Shown: positions 55,268-64,000 of the stretch, in pieces
Position numbering within the stretch: the stretch's first letter is position 1
Layout of the letters: each line of letters starts with the position of its first letter
Origin: Amphiura filiformis
Lineage: Eukaryota; Echinodermata; Ophiuroidea; Amphilepidida; Amphiuridae
Direction: 5' to 3'
Length of the DNA: 64,000 nt
Assembly: GCF_039555335.1 (NCBI RefSeq)
Contig: NC_092647.1
Location: 17,066,493-17,130,492 of the forward strand
The notes under the pieces: model-generated
What the model was told of the DNA's origin: nothing
The model's input: only the letters and a program-made list of their open reading frames with translations
Database searches by the model: none
Translations under genes and position numbers: made by a program

Positions 55268-55304
55268 GTAAGTTATCCTATATTTTTAAAGTCATAAAAA
55301 AAAC

Positions 55305-55570
55305 CCGATATTTTTTTGCAATAGTTCAAAACTTGCTTGATTTACATTAAAATGAGTTACGTACGTTTTACAAAAGTGTTGTTGTTTCAGCCCTCTGTAC
55401 AACATAACACAAAAACCATAGAACCTACCAAAACTATATCTGTGATATTTGACATTTTCTACACACTCGCTATGAAATGATCATGCAATTTTTGCCAAAG
55501 CTCACTACCATTCGCAAGATGCTGTGAACTACCAAATCGCAACAGTTTAAAATAGTTGCTAACCTTCACG
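55305..55570 (+). mobile_element. TTAA MITE family 'GGTCGAAGCAGCC', copy 4 (5'-truncated)
   Basis: Retains TGAGTTACGTACGTTTTAC, GTTGTTTCAGCCCTC and CAAAGCTCACTACCATTCGC. Its left end is missing. In intron 2 of gene C. Confidence 0.75.
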
Positions 55571-55834
55571 TCACTACCTAACTTGAGATGAACCAAAAAT
55601 AGCAGATATGCTGCACCAGTAACTGCTCTTATTCTCATCATAAGAGTGCGATGTTCCTTGCAGCAGCTGCATCTTCGCAATCAAAATTGTTCAAGTACAC
55701 GATCGCGTCAGCCAACTTTCGGAAAATCACAAAAATCAATAATTGTGCTTATTATTATTTTTATTATATGCTTTCTAGTCTGTTTGCTTTTCATTAAGTG
55801 TTAATATATTTTGATCATATTTCTTACGGCACAG

Positions 55835-55985
55835 GATTGGTCGTTACCTAGCATTTTCATAGCCCTTGGTGGTGTGACTGTATCAGGAACAATAGCAGCA
55901 TTTTCGCCGAATTTTGCAGCCTATGCTATCATGAGGTTCTTCATAGGAATGACCAATATGGCCGGTCTATGTGTCTTTATATTAG
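55835..55985 (+). pseudogene. Gene C exon 3 with 1-bp deletion and premature stop
   Basis: Follows ACGGCACAG. Reads IGRYLAFS and then TAG (55860-55862). Skipping back one base restores the B-like reading IFIALGGVTVSGT through helices 3-4 to FILG, so the exon is otherwise intact. Length is 151 against 152 in gene B. Donor GTGATT is weak. Confidence 0.9.
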
Positions 55986-56045
55986 GTGATTATGTTCTTA
56001 CTAGATTATATCTGTTGAAATCCATTTAATTTGGCAGACATGACT

Positions 56046-56393
56046 TTAAGGGTAGACGAGGTATTGTTGGTCGAAGCAACCTAAAATTTTCATTATCTAG
56101 ATCAATATATTATTGAAAATTAACACCTTGATGTTTTACAAAAGTTCATTCTACAAATCGTATACTTTGCAAACTTGTTTAATTTATTGTCGTTAATGAG
56201 TTATGTACGTTTTACAAAAGTGTTGTTGTTTCAGCCAAGAAACTCAAGAACCGCAGCACCTATAAAAGTATATCTGTGATATTTTAATTCTTCTACACGC
56301 TCGCTATGAGTTGAGCAATGCAAAGCTCACTACCATTCGTAAGATGCGGTGAACTACCAAATCACAACAGTTTAAAATAATTAATAACCTTAT
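56046..56393 (+). mobile_element. TTAA MITE family 'GGTCGAAGCAGCC', copy 5
   Basis: Starts TTAAGGGTAGACGAGGTATT with GGTCGAAGCAACC and follows the family to AGTTTAAAATAATTAATAACC. In intron 3 of gene C. Confidence 0.8.
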
Positions 56394-56760
56394 ATGTTAA
56401 ACTTCCACACATAATACCTGAATGGGTGACTCCATTTGAAATCTATGCCCCTCCTGTGTGAGACATTAAGACCACATCTTCCATAGGGGATGTATGGATT
56501 TGGAGTGGAATAATCCATTAAAATCACTGTATAAGCTGTTCAAGAGATTTATCAAACACGAAATAGAAAACGAAAATTCGTTTGTAAAATGATGTTACGC
56601 GCGCATGCTTTATCTTGAATTAGCAAATAAGGACCAGATGGTAGAGGGACAGAGGGCCTCAAATTTAATGGCGATTCAGCGGGAGAATTGAGCTGCAGAG
56701 GGCGGCATACAGGGTTAGGTAATGGTGCAGTGCCGCGCACCATCTGATCCCTGTTCTCAA

Positions 56761-56949
56761 TTGACCTTTTCGGTAAATCCCATAAGCCTTTGCGAGTACA
56801 CATGAGAACACGTCATTTGACGGCGTCTTGTAATGCGCAGTAACAATGTTCGATAAACGATGTGCGCATCGGCGCAGATCGGCGTGACTTAAAATAACGA
56901 GTTCTCAGATGTACTCGCAAAGGCTTATGGGATTTACCGAAAAGGTCAA
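56761..56949. mobile_element. Hairpin MITE, ends TTGACCTTTTCGGTAAA
   Basis: TTGACCTTTTCGGTAAATCC plus CATAAGCCTTTGCGAGTACA is mirrored at 56910-56949. A partial copy follows at about 56950-57065, and fragments lie in introns 7 and 8 of gene B. Confidence 0.85.
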
Positions 56950-57214
56950 TTCAAGAGAATTTTGAATTCCACGAGCCTTTGCGGGTTACACCTGAGACGC
57001 CAATGTACACATCGTTTATAATGAAAGACACTCCCAAAGGCTTTATGGATTTACCAACCAGGTCAATTCATGCGTGACACTAACATGATTTTAACAAATG
57101 CTATTCGGCATGTTGCTAAGTTCATAACGATTATTATAAAGGATCACGTTTTTTTTTTTTTTTAGGAATTATTTGTGCCACATATTGACATTTGATATTC
57201 AACTGAATATTGAG

Positions 57215-57490
57215 AAATATTATTGATGAGCGTTCAACTTGTGTTATATTTGTCTTGTTTGAAGAAAGCTTTTGACGTCGTAAACCACGATCTTTTAAAA
57301 AGACTTCGTGTGTGTTAGGCTTATATATGGATAAGAGCTTGCATGGTTCAAATTTGCATCTTAGTAATCATGGTAATATAGCCTAATTCAAAGTCTGCAT
57401 ATTGACTCATTTCATTTAAAATCTCTTAACTTTGGTATACCTCAAGGGTCTAACATAGGGCCACTTCTCTTCATAATTATGTAAATAATT
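57215..57490 (+). mobile_element. LINE reverse transcriptase remnant, gene C intron 3
   Basis: AAAGCTTTTGACGTCGTAAA reads KAFDVVNHDLL (motif A) and CTTTGGTATACCTCAAGGGT reads FGIPQGSNIGPLLFII (motif B). Homologous to 28140-28320 in the same intron of gene B, so it predates the duplication. Confidence 0.7.
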
Positions 57491-57636
57491 TGTACTAAGA
57501 TGAATTGGTTGACTATCGTTTGATTTTGGAAATATGGAATAGATCCTGGATCGGTCTGGATAGTTTTTAATAACATCATTATTACCCACAACTATGAACC
57601 ATTTCGCTATCAAATTACCCTATTTGTATATTTCAG

Positions 57637-57805
57637 GGAGTGAAATCGTCGGTCCTTCCAAGCGAGCAATGGCCGGTAATGTTATCTGGTTGTTCTTCTC
57701 TGCCGGATATATGTTACTTGCCATCATTGCCTATTTTATACGAGACTGGCGACAACTACAACTTGCTATATCGGTTCCGCTAGTGCTATTTTTCCTGCTT
57801 ATTCC
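57637..57805 (+). CDS. Gene C exon 4 (TM5-TM6)
   Basis: Follows [24 protein letters not shown] and helices 5-6, ending LLIP before GTAAGT. 169 bases, as in gene B. Confidence 0.94.
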
Positions 57806-57826
57806 GTAAGTAACCAACAGTCGTGT

Positions 57827-58289
57827 TAGGGCATTTAAATAAAACCACTTAATTTAATGCCCACGTGACCACATGGGCGCTGACATTATAGCGTCTAGAC
57901 AGGATGTCTGGAAAAGTGACCTTTGGCACAGCGGTTGGTCTTCCTGTGTATTTTAATTGGAAACGCGGATGATTGTCCAAATTTTCTAGCAAATTTGTCA
58001 TTTTTTTGCAACTTTGTAGTATTATTGTAAAAGTTTCCGTCGATAACTTTTTTTTCCGTCGATCAAAACTTTCAAAATTTAGTTCTTGAAAACATACTAA
58101 AAAAACAGAATCTCCCAATTTATAATTAAGTTGCCTTTTAAATCTTCAGCAATTTTGATGATACTTGTCTGAAACATTCCTATTTCTTTATAGCACATAG
58201 CACATCTACTGATCACTTGGTGGGCTTGGTATGGCGGCGCACACGGGTCACGTGGGCATTAAATTTAGTGCCTTTTATTTAATACCCTA
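57827..58289. mobile_element. MITE, ends TAGGGCATTTAAATAAAA
   Basis: TAGGGCATTTAAATAAAACC and CACGTGACC are mirrored at 58246-58289 (GGTCACGTGGGCATTAAAT). 463 bases, starting about 20 bases after exon 4 of gene C. Intron 4 of gene B lacks it. Confidence 0.8.
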
Positions 58290-58299
58290 TGGTTACTGA

Positions 58300-58645
58300 C
58301 CAAGGTCAATCTGAAAAAAGTTTGGTTGTTCCAATATGGAAAAGCTCTTTGGAAAGAAAACTTTCCTTGACAGATCTTCAGTTATTTGGAACAAGCTTCC
58401 TTCCAATCTTCCTATCAATTTTATTTCAATGCGTTTGGGTGGATTCAAAAATGCAATTGGTTTGTAAGCTTTGTATAGTAATTTGAGCTAAATATTGCAT
58501 TTAGTTTTGTATCATGTTTGGTTCCTTCATTTTGTATAATATATATTTCTTATTTTGTTATTATCATGTCTATGTATAATATATATTTATATAGACCAGT
58601 GCATTTGTATTGATGGCATTTCCTGAATAAATAACGAATAAATAT
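58300..58645 (+). mobile_element. LINE 3' end with A-rich tail
   Basis: One frame reads DRSSVIWNKLPSNLP and GGFKNAIGL, the conserved WNxLP...FKxxL terminus of CR1/Rex-type proteins. It is followed by an AT-rich UTR and AATAAATAACGAATAAAT tail. Confidence 0.6.
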
Positions 58646-58984
58646 AATAATAAAAAGTACAACCAGCTGTGCCATCCATGTCATAAACACTAAGGGGTTT
58701 TGAATTGTACCATAAAATTTGCATCTTTGTATAAATTATTATGTCTCTCGCCCGGGTCTCTCGTCCGCAGCTGTTAGTGATACACAATAACTCACAAACT
58801 TGACGCGAAGTAGATTTATTTAAAGAGTTTGGTTTCATGCCGGGTTATTAAAGTCTACAATGTGAACTTTTTCGGATATGGCAATTAAAGCTTGACCGAT
58901 TTAGTTTTTCTTTCAACTTTTTAAAATTCTTAGAAAGTTTTATTGTATTGCTCTAATCTTTTACAATTAGATGTTTTAAACCAT

Positions 58985-59135
58985 TATGCTAATCCTTACC
59001 CTCACTCAAACCCTAACCCACACGTTAACACTAAGCTATAATGTTAAACCGTAATCATTAACTAACCCTATCCATAGTCATAATTCAATCCTCACATCAA
59101 TACTAACACTGAATCTAACCCTAACCTAACAATAT
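58985..59135 (+). repeat. Degenerate telomere-like CCCTAA tract
   Basis: CAAACCCTAACCC, ACTAACCCTATCC and TCTAACCCTAACCTAAC occur within 150 bases among related AACCCT words. This resembles a decayed interstitial (CCCTAA)n array. Confidence 0.5.
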
Positions 59136-59190
59136 CCATAACACCACCCTAATCCTATTCGAAAATGCTCCATAATTGAAGATCGAATTG

Positions 59191-59290
59191 AAAAGACTAG
59201 TTTGCGTCTGACGTCAGGGCAAAGGCGTGACGTGATTGGTTGTTGACCTGCGCAGTAATCGACAGAACGTCATACGCAAACTAGTCTTTT
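59191..59290. mobile_element. 100-bp hairpin MITE
   Basis: AAAAGACTAGTTTGCGT and its mirror at 59274-59290 with GACGTC-rich interior. It is directly adjacent to the next element. Confidence 0.75.
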
Positions 59291-59292
59291 AT

Positions 59293-59737
59293 CAGTGTTC
59301 TTCGGTTATATTTATAAATGCGCTTTTATAAATACGCACGTGGCCCATGGGCACGGCATACCAAGAACTGCGAGCGTGACCAAATCCTCATGCATGCATA
59401 ATTTGACCGTCTGTAGATAAATATCATCAAATTTAAGCATTCCAAAATTATTGCACATTTTGCAATTCTGAATTTGTAATTTTTTATCAAAAACAACATT
59501 TTGAAAGTATTTGACGACGGAAACGTTTACAATATAAGCACACAGTTGAAAAAATAGACAATTTTGCTGCATAGCAGTCTCATGTTGTTCTGTCTTTACA
59601 TTCAATTGTATAGGAAGACCACTTGCTATGTAAAAAGTCACTTCGAGACTTACTGTCTATAAGCTGTTATTGCAGCGCGGAAGTGGTCATGTGCGTATTT
59701 ATAAAAGCGCATTTATAAATATAACCGAAGTACACTG
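59293..59737. mobile_element. MITE with CAGTG ends and about 45-bp inverted repeats
   Basis: CAGTGTTCTTCGGTTATATT...ATGCGCTTTTATAAATACGC is mirrored up to CACTG at 59737. Flanking TTTAT repeats on both sides may be the target duplication. Confidence 0.8.
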
Positions 59738-59843
59738 TTTATTTCGGTCTTCAATTTTAACAGTAACCCTTTCCGTAATGACCCTTCAGACAAACGGTTT
59801 GTTGCATTATTTGATTCCAAGTTCTTTTACTTGAATACCACAG

Positions 59844-59982
59844 TATCCTGTGTGAATCTCCACGTTGGCTTATCAGTAGGGGAAAATTTGCCAAAGCAGA
59901 ACAAATAATAAGGAAAGCAGCTAAAGTGAATAAGGCACAATTACCAGAAGTCTTATTTGAAGAACATGAACAAATCATGGAG
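59844..59982 (+). CDS. Gene C exon 5 (loop 6-7)
   Basis: Follows AATACCACAG. Contains [19 protein letters not shown] and ends at IME before GTAAGC. 139 bases, as in gene B. Confidence 0.93.
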
Positions 59983-60594
59983 GTAAGCTCGCTTCGACTT
60001 TCGTATTTTTGTTTCAGGCTCAATGACACTCTTTCATCTGAACCACATGGTGCAAACGTTGGTATGATGTGGGATGATGCTGAATTCGGACCACCATCCC
60101 TCCTATCTCTCAAAGAAATTTCAATAAAAAACACCAAAAGAGCTGATACTTCACGGTTGTTTGATTTGATCATTTATCAATTTTTCTGACAAAACATTAT
60201 ATAATGTTCAATTCTAGACCTACTTAATACCAACAGCTATCACACTAATAATTTTTATTATTCAAATTATTGTACATTTGTGTGCATATTGAGGGCGCTA
60301 TTTACATATATTTTAAATTTAAATTAGCCAAATGATATGAGTTATACCTTACATTTTATGACAAAAAGATTTTTGAAAATTCCCTTACCATCTGTTAGTC
60401 TTTTTGCTGACGTTCTAATACCATTATGCAAGTGTCTACCCCTTCTAAAGATGTAAACACGATTTAAGATAAATAGCGCCATCATTGTTCAACTTTTCTT
60501 AAAAGTGAATCAGTTTTACATGCCATCAAACAACCGTTACTTTAACTTGAACATTAGGCCAACTTACTTGATGATCACTTTTTGTTTTATACAG
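59983..60594 (+). other. Intron 5 of gene C
   Basis: No repeat or gene recognised. A short open frame continuing from exon 5 to 60189 is just read-through. Confidence 0.45.
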
Positions 60595-60680
60595 AAAGAA
60601 GACAAAGCTATGGGAACCCCGTGGGATCTGTTTAAAACACCAAATATGAGAGCTAAGTCACTCAACCTGTTCTACAACTG
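60595..60680 (+). CDS. Gene C exon 6
   Basis: Follows [28 protein letters not shown], ending two bases into Trp before GTAAGC. 86 bases, as in gene B. Confidence 0.93.
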
Positions 60681-60784
60681 GTAAGCATCGGGGTAAAATA
60701 TTTTCCTCCGTTAATATTTTCCTTGTCACGAGCAAACCGTAAAGAGACCCGTACAGCCAGCCTCGTTGGTCCAGGTGGACAAGA

Positions 60785-60922
60785 TAGTATACAAGTATTG
60801 ACTGCTATGAGGGGCATGGTTAAGATTATAGGCCCAAGGTGATCTCAAAACTTGAGATCACCGCGGGCCTATAATCTTAACCATGTCCCGAATAAAGCAG
60901 TCAATATTTGTTTTATATACCG
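60785..60922. mobile_element. Hairpin MITE in intron 6 of gene C
   Basis: GGTTAAGATTATAGGCCC with GGTGATCTCAA is mirrored right after (TTGAGATCACC...GGGCCTATAATCTTAACC) with almost no loop. Outer ends TATTGACTGCT/AGCAGTCAATA also pair. Confidence 0.85.
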
Positions 60923-61948
60923 AATGGATAAGTGGATGTTGCGATTGTGCAGTTTGATCGGGACACACGTCACCGGTCCATAGTTCATTTCCATGGACCG
61001 GTCCATAGTTCATTTTGAAGGCATAGTTAATTCAATGACTGCACATTCAACCAATCAGATGACAGGTATCTATATATGAGGTATATAATGCTAAATATAT
61101 ACCTCTGAGTAGTTTTTCTGTAATTGCTTCTCTTTTTCTAATTTTTCTCCCGCTTTTCTCTTCCCCTTTGGCTTCTTTTTCTCTTATTTTGCCTTCTTCT
61201 ATTTCCCCCTTTTTTGTAATTTTTGATTAAAAAAACAACACAAAACCCAGTGTGACTTTTTGACTTTCGAAAGTTATTTCTAACTCGTATTTTGAGCACT
61301 TGGTCTTATTAGGGGCCTTTCGCCGAAAGTCCTGGCGAAAGCTAGTCTCGTTGGGAGTATGTTTTTTTTAAATAGAAATCTGGTATATATTAGTCCTGGT
61401 AGGGTTACCTGCAGGAACCCCGGATTTAGCATGGGTAGTGGCTACCCAGAAAATCCATGAGATCTCTGTGTCCAATGTTTATACTTTATTCGACATGGCT
61501 GATGATGGCTCACGTCGGGCCCAATTTGTACGTTCATTCTCAATGGCTACATAAGATGCAAGGTACATCATCAGTTGCCCCGGGATATTTAAATTCATTA
61601 TCAAAACATAGGTTCGTCGGTATCTTTCACAAATGCAATAGTCTTTCTCAGTACAAACTTCTGTTGAGGTTCGATGAGTGGTTTACAACATATTGATCGG
61701 CCAATTTTGACGCAAAACGGACTTCGAGAGATAATCTATTCCCAGTTTGTAAGGACCGAAAATGTCATTTTCCTAAATTCAGAGCAAAACCATGATGTCC
61801 GTCCCCACTTTGTACTGTAAAAAAAACAATCGGTAATGTCACCTCCTATAGTAATTATATGCCTAATAAAAAGGAACGGTTTAGAACTATTTGGTATTCG
61901 TCACTATGCGATATCATGACGATATTACTTTGTTAATACTTTTAACAG

Positions 61949-62157
61949 GTTTGTTAACAACATGGTATACTACGGGCTGTCTCTAAGTACGTCAGGCCTT
62001 GGTGTCAATGACTACGTAGCAGCATTTGTGTCAGGCGCAGTTGAAGTTCCCGCCTATATATCATGCTGGTTTATTTTGGATAGATTCGGTAGACGACTTC
62101 CGCTATGCATTTATATGGTTGGAGGTGGAATGGCTTGCATCCTAGCTGCACTTCTCC
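61949..62157 (+). CDS. Gene C exon 7 (TM7-TM9)
   Basis: Follows TTTTAACAG. Same layout as gene B exon 7 with DRFGRR in loop 8-9. In helix 8 it reads [11 protein letters not shown], closer to the family consensus (EVPAY) than gene B's [11 protein letters not shown]. Confidence 0.94.
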
Positions 62158-63062
62158 GTAAGAGAATTATAGACATTAAACAGATCTGTAACTTACCCCT
62201 CCCCCCCCCAAAAAAAATTAAAAACAAAAAAAAAAGTAAAAAAGAACATTGTCTATTGATACACAAACATAAAAGCAGTGGCGGCGGCAGAATTAAAATT
62301 TAGTTAGGTGAGCATATTTTTTACCGTTTTTATGGCGCGAAAAATTGTCAATTCAGATTTTTAGCCCAAAATGAAAGTAAATTTTGGTATGATGGACCAG
62401 TGCGCGCGTCGTGTATAATTTTGAAATTTTATCTTTTTTTGAAAATGCACAGGGTATTTATTACTTTTTTCTAGGCCTATGAAAATGTTTATAGGGAGAC
62501 GTCCCCCAATGGATAAATTTAGGGTGAGACGTGTCCCCTTGTCGCCAGCTTCCGTCGCCTCTGTTAAAAAGTGGGCAACTAGTCCTAATTCAAAAATCCT
62601 AAGCCCGAACTATTCCACTAACCCTTGTCGTAATTGCTTGGTGTGCGGCAGAATATTGTTAAGTGTTTACCTAAAGGCAAAGAAAAAAGACTCAAAGAAA
62701 TGTTTCAATCGCAACAAGATTTAATATTTATTTATAATTACATCGACCATCATGCTTATTGCCCGGCTTATTGTGCATAATGCAAGGCGCTTTAGCCTCA
62801 CTTGCCTCTACCCAGGAGTGAAATTGGGAGCTGTTAGGGACATTGTCCATTGAGCGGTGCATAAAGGTATGAGCATGACTTAGGCATTGTATGGTAGCTG
62901 ACATATTCTAACGACAGCCTTTTGATACACGTGAAATGCGCTGTATAATGCCAACATTATTTAAGAATGATGTATATATTTATCACAATATTCGTTATTT
63001 TGTGAATGACCAAGTTAATAGACCATGCACATCGGGATTTACAAATTCCTTTACAGAATGCA
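62158..63062 (+). other. Intron 7 of gene C
   Basis: Starts with C and A runs (62200-62245), then AGCAGTGGCGGCGGCAGA (62275), one end of a CAGTGGCGGC-type element without a detectable partner. No gene. Confidence 0.4.
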
Positions 63063-63563
63063 TTAAAGCCATATTATAACATTTTCAAACAAAATAGATT
63101 AGCATTTCTTTGCCATAAAATGTTAGCTTTTACTGTCAGATATATCCCCTTTTATTTTTGAGCCGAACAGCTAAACTAAGGCACAGCAAAGAAAATTGGA
63201 ATTTACTACCAGCGCCGATTTCGCCAATACGTATCACTTCTTCGGTCGTGTTATGGTACGATCCTTTGTTGTGTAGATCACCGTTACTGTGTTATGACAT
63301 CGTATATGCGTTCGACTAAATCATTCCCGTAATAATAGAACGACCGTTCCTGTGTTTTATTCAAAATCTCGGATTTTGACAAAACTACAGCACCGAGAAG
63401 TCTTGATTTTTGCAGGGTATGTTGGTTTAAACAATATCATCGTGTATAAAAAATTTTTTTGACAATTATTGAGGCGTTCCTCCTCAGCAAAAATGTTATA
63501 TCAAAATTTTTGACAATTATTGAGGCGTTCCTCCTCAGCAAAAATGTTATATCATGGCTTTAA
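63063..63563 (-). mobile_element. TTAAAGCCATATTATAAC MITE, copy 2
   Basis: Ends TTAAAGCCATATTATAAC and mirror, opposite orientation to 5095-5555. Near its right end a segment of about 50 bases (TGACAATTATTGAGGCGTTC and CTCCTCAGCAAAAATG) is tandemly duplicated. Confidence 0.8.
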
Positions 63564-63653
63564 CTGTCTCCTGAAAAAGAATGGTAATAAACCCAAGGTT
63601 TTTTATCACTAAACTAATGAAATCCAATTTATTATATACAATTGACTATTTAG

Positions 63654-63762
63654 CACCTGGTGTAGGTCGTACCGTTGTGGCAATGATAGGCAAGTTTGGA
63701 ATCACGGCCTCATTCAGCGTGGTGTATATATTTTCTGGAGAGCTTTTTCCAACGCCAGTCAG
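63654..63762 (+). CDS. Gene C exon 8 (TM10)
   Basis: Follows [29 protein letters not shown], then [14 protein letters not shown], ending two bases into Arg before GTATGT. The next exon would lie beyond the window end. Confidence 0.93.
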
Positions 63763-63924
63763 GTATGTATACAGATATGCTGCTATGCATAATAATGGCT
63801 GTACGATATAATAAATTTCCCTATACTTTGTGTACAAAATGGGCTCTATTCAAATGGCTCTACCTACCTTACGAAGCAACTCAATTTTTCAAAGTGATGT
63901 TTTCCTGAAAAAATTGAGTTAGCT

Positions 63925-64000
63925 TGAAAAGGACAAGGAAGTTAAGGAACTAACTGCTAATTGTCTCGTTGTAACCCGTACGAAACTCGGGGAGCTGATC
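63925..64000 (+). mobile_element. SINE body fragment running off the window
   Basis: AAGGAACTAACTGCTAATTG, TCTCGTTGTAACCCG and CTCGGGGAGCTGATC match the SINE at 34305-34692, which sits in the same intron (8) of gene B. Confidence 0.7.

Larger units (their letters stand above)
47855..63762 (+). pseudogene. SLC22-family transporter, gene C (exons 1-8; frameshift in exon 3; 3' end outside window)
   Basis: This is a close paralogue of gene B. Visible coding exons are 47855-48259, 55164-55267, 55835-55985, 57637-57805, 59844-59982, 60595-60680, 61949-62157 and 63654-63762. All have the length and phase of gene B except exon 3, which is one base short: the run of five T in B is four in C (55854-55857). 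This makes TAG at 55860-55862, codon 179, just after helix 2. Every other visible exon is open with GT-AG borders, including ESPRWL and DRFGRR, so the lesion is recent, polymorphic or an assembly error in a homopolymer. One NX[ST] site is lost relative to B (NLT becomes NLI), leaving three. The start is the ATG of MLFDDILKQ. Exons 9-10 are expected right of the window. Confidence 0.85.

Overview
This is eukaryotic nuclear DNA: AT-rich, with split genes, long introns and very dense transposable elements. The only host genes I can support are three head-to-tail copies, all on the + strand, of a solute carrier family 22 (SLC22) membrane transporter, most like the organic cation/carnitine (OCTN/OCT) branch. 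The exon structure, the transposon mix (CR1/L2-like and RTE-like LINEs, a Penelope-like end, IS630/Tc1/mariner-like elements, many TTAA-flanked MITEs, tRNA-headed SINEs) and the degenerate CCCTAA tracts suggest a marine invertebrate deuterostome such as an echinoderm or hemichordate. The species cannot be fixed from sequence alone.

Layout: gene A (last two coding exons, 1993-2863) enters from the left. After about 12.7 kb of transposon-rich spacer comes gene B, complete in ten coding exons (15544-36056, predicted 576 residues, every splice phase consistent). After about 11.8 kb of spacer comes gene C (47855 to beyond 64000), of which coding exons 1-8 are visible. B and C are close paralogues with the same exon lengths and phases. 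A is more divergent, with a different C-terminal tail. Gene C has a 1-bp deletion in exon 3 that gives a stop at codon 179, so it is a pseudogene, a polymorphic null or an assembly error. Gene B has a 66-bp tandem duplication across the exon 9 acceptor (an in-frame alternative 22-residue insertion) and a MITE inserted just inside its first splice donor.

Almost everything else is mobile-element debris. This includes a foldback-like element whose inverted arms are arrays of a short 'TAGTCCGAA' unit (10366-11925), five copies of one TTAA-flanked MITE family, two copies of an almost pure hairpin (20105-20297, 27839-28035), decayed IS630/mariner-type elements with transposase remnants, two adjacent damaged LINEs in intron 2 of gene B, and a 2.35-kb minisatellite in intron 1 of gene C. 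Several elements are present in only one of the paralogous introns or flanks, which gives relative ages for insertion versus duplication.

As a functional unit this is a tandem transporter cluster: each gene encodes a 12-helix MFS plasma-membrane carrier with a glycosylated, cysteine-rich first extracellular loop. I saw no evidence for an operon, CRISPR array, toxin system, virus or bacterial insertion.
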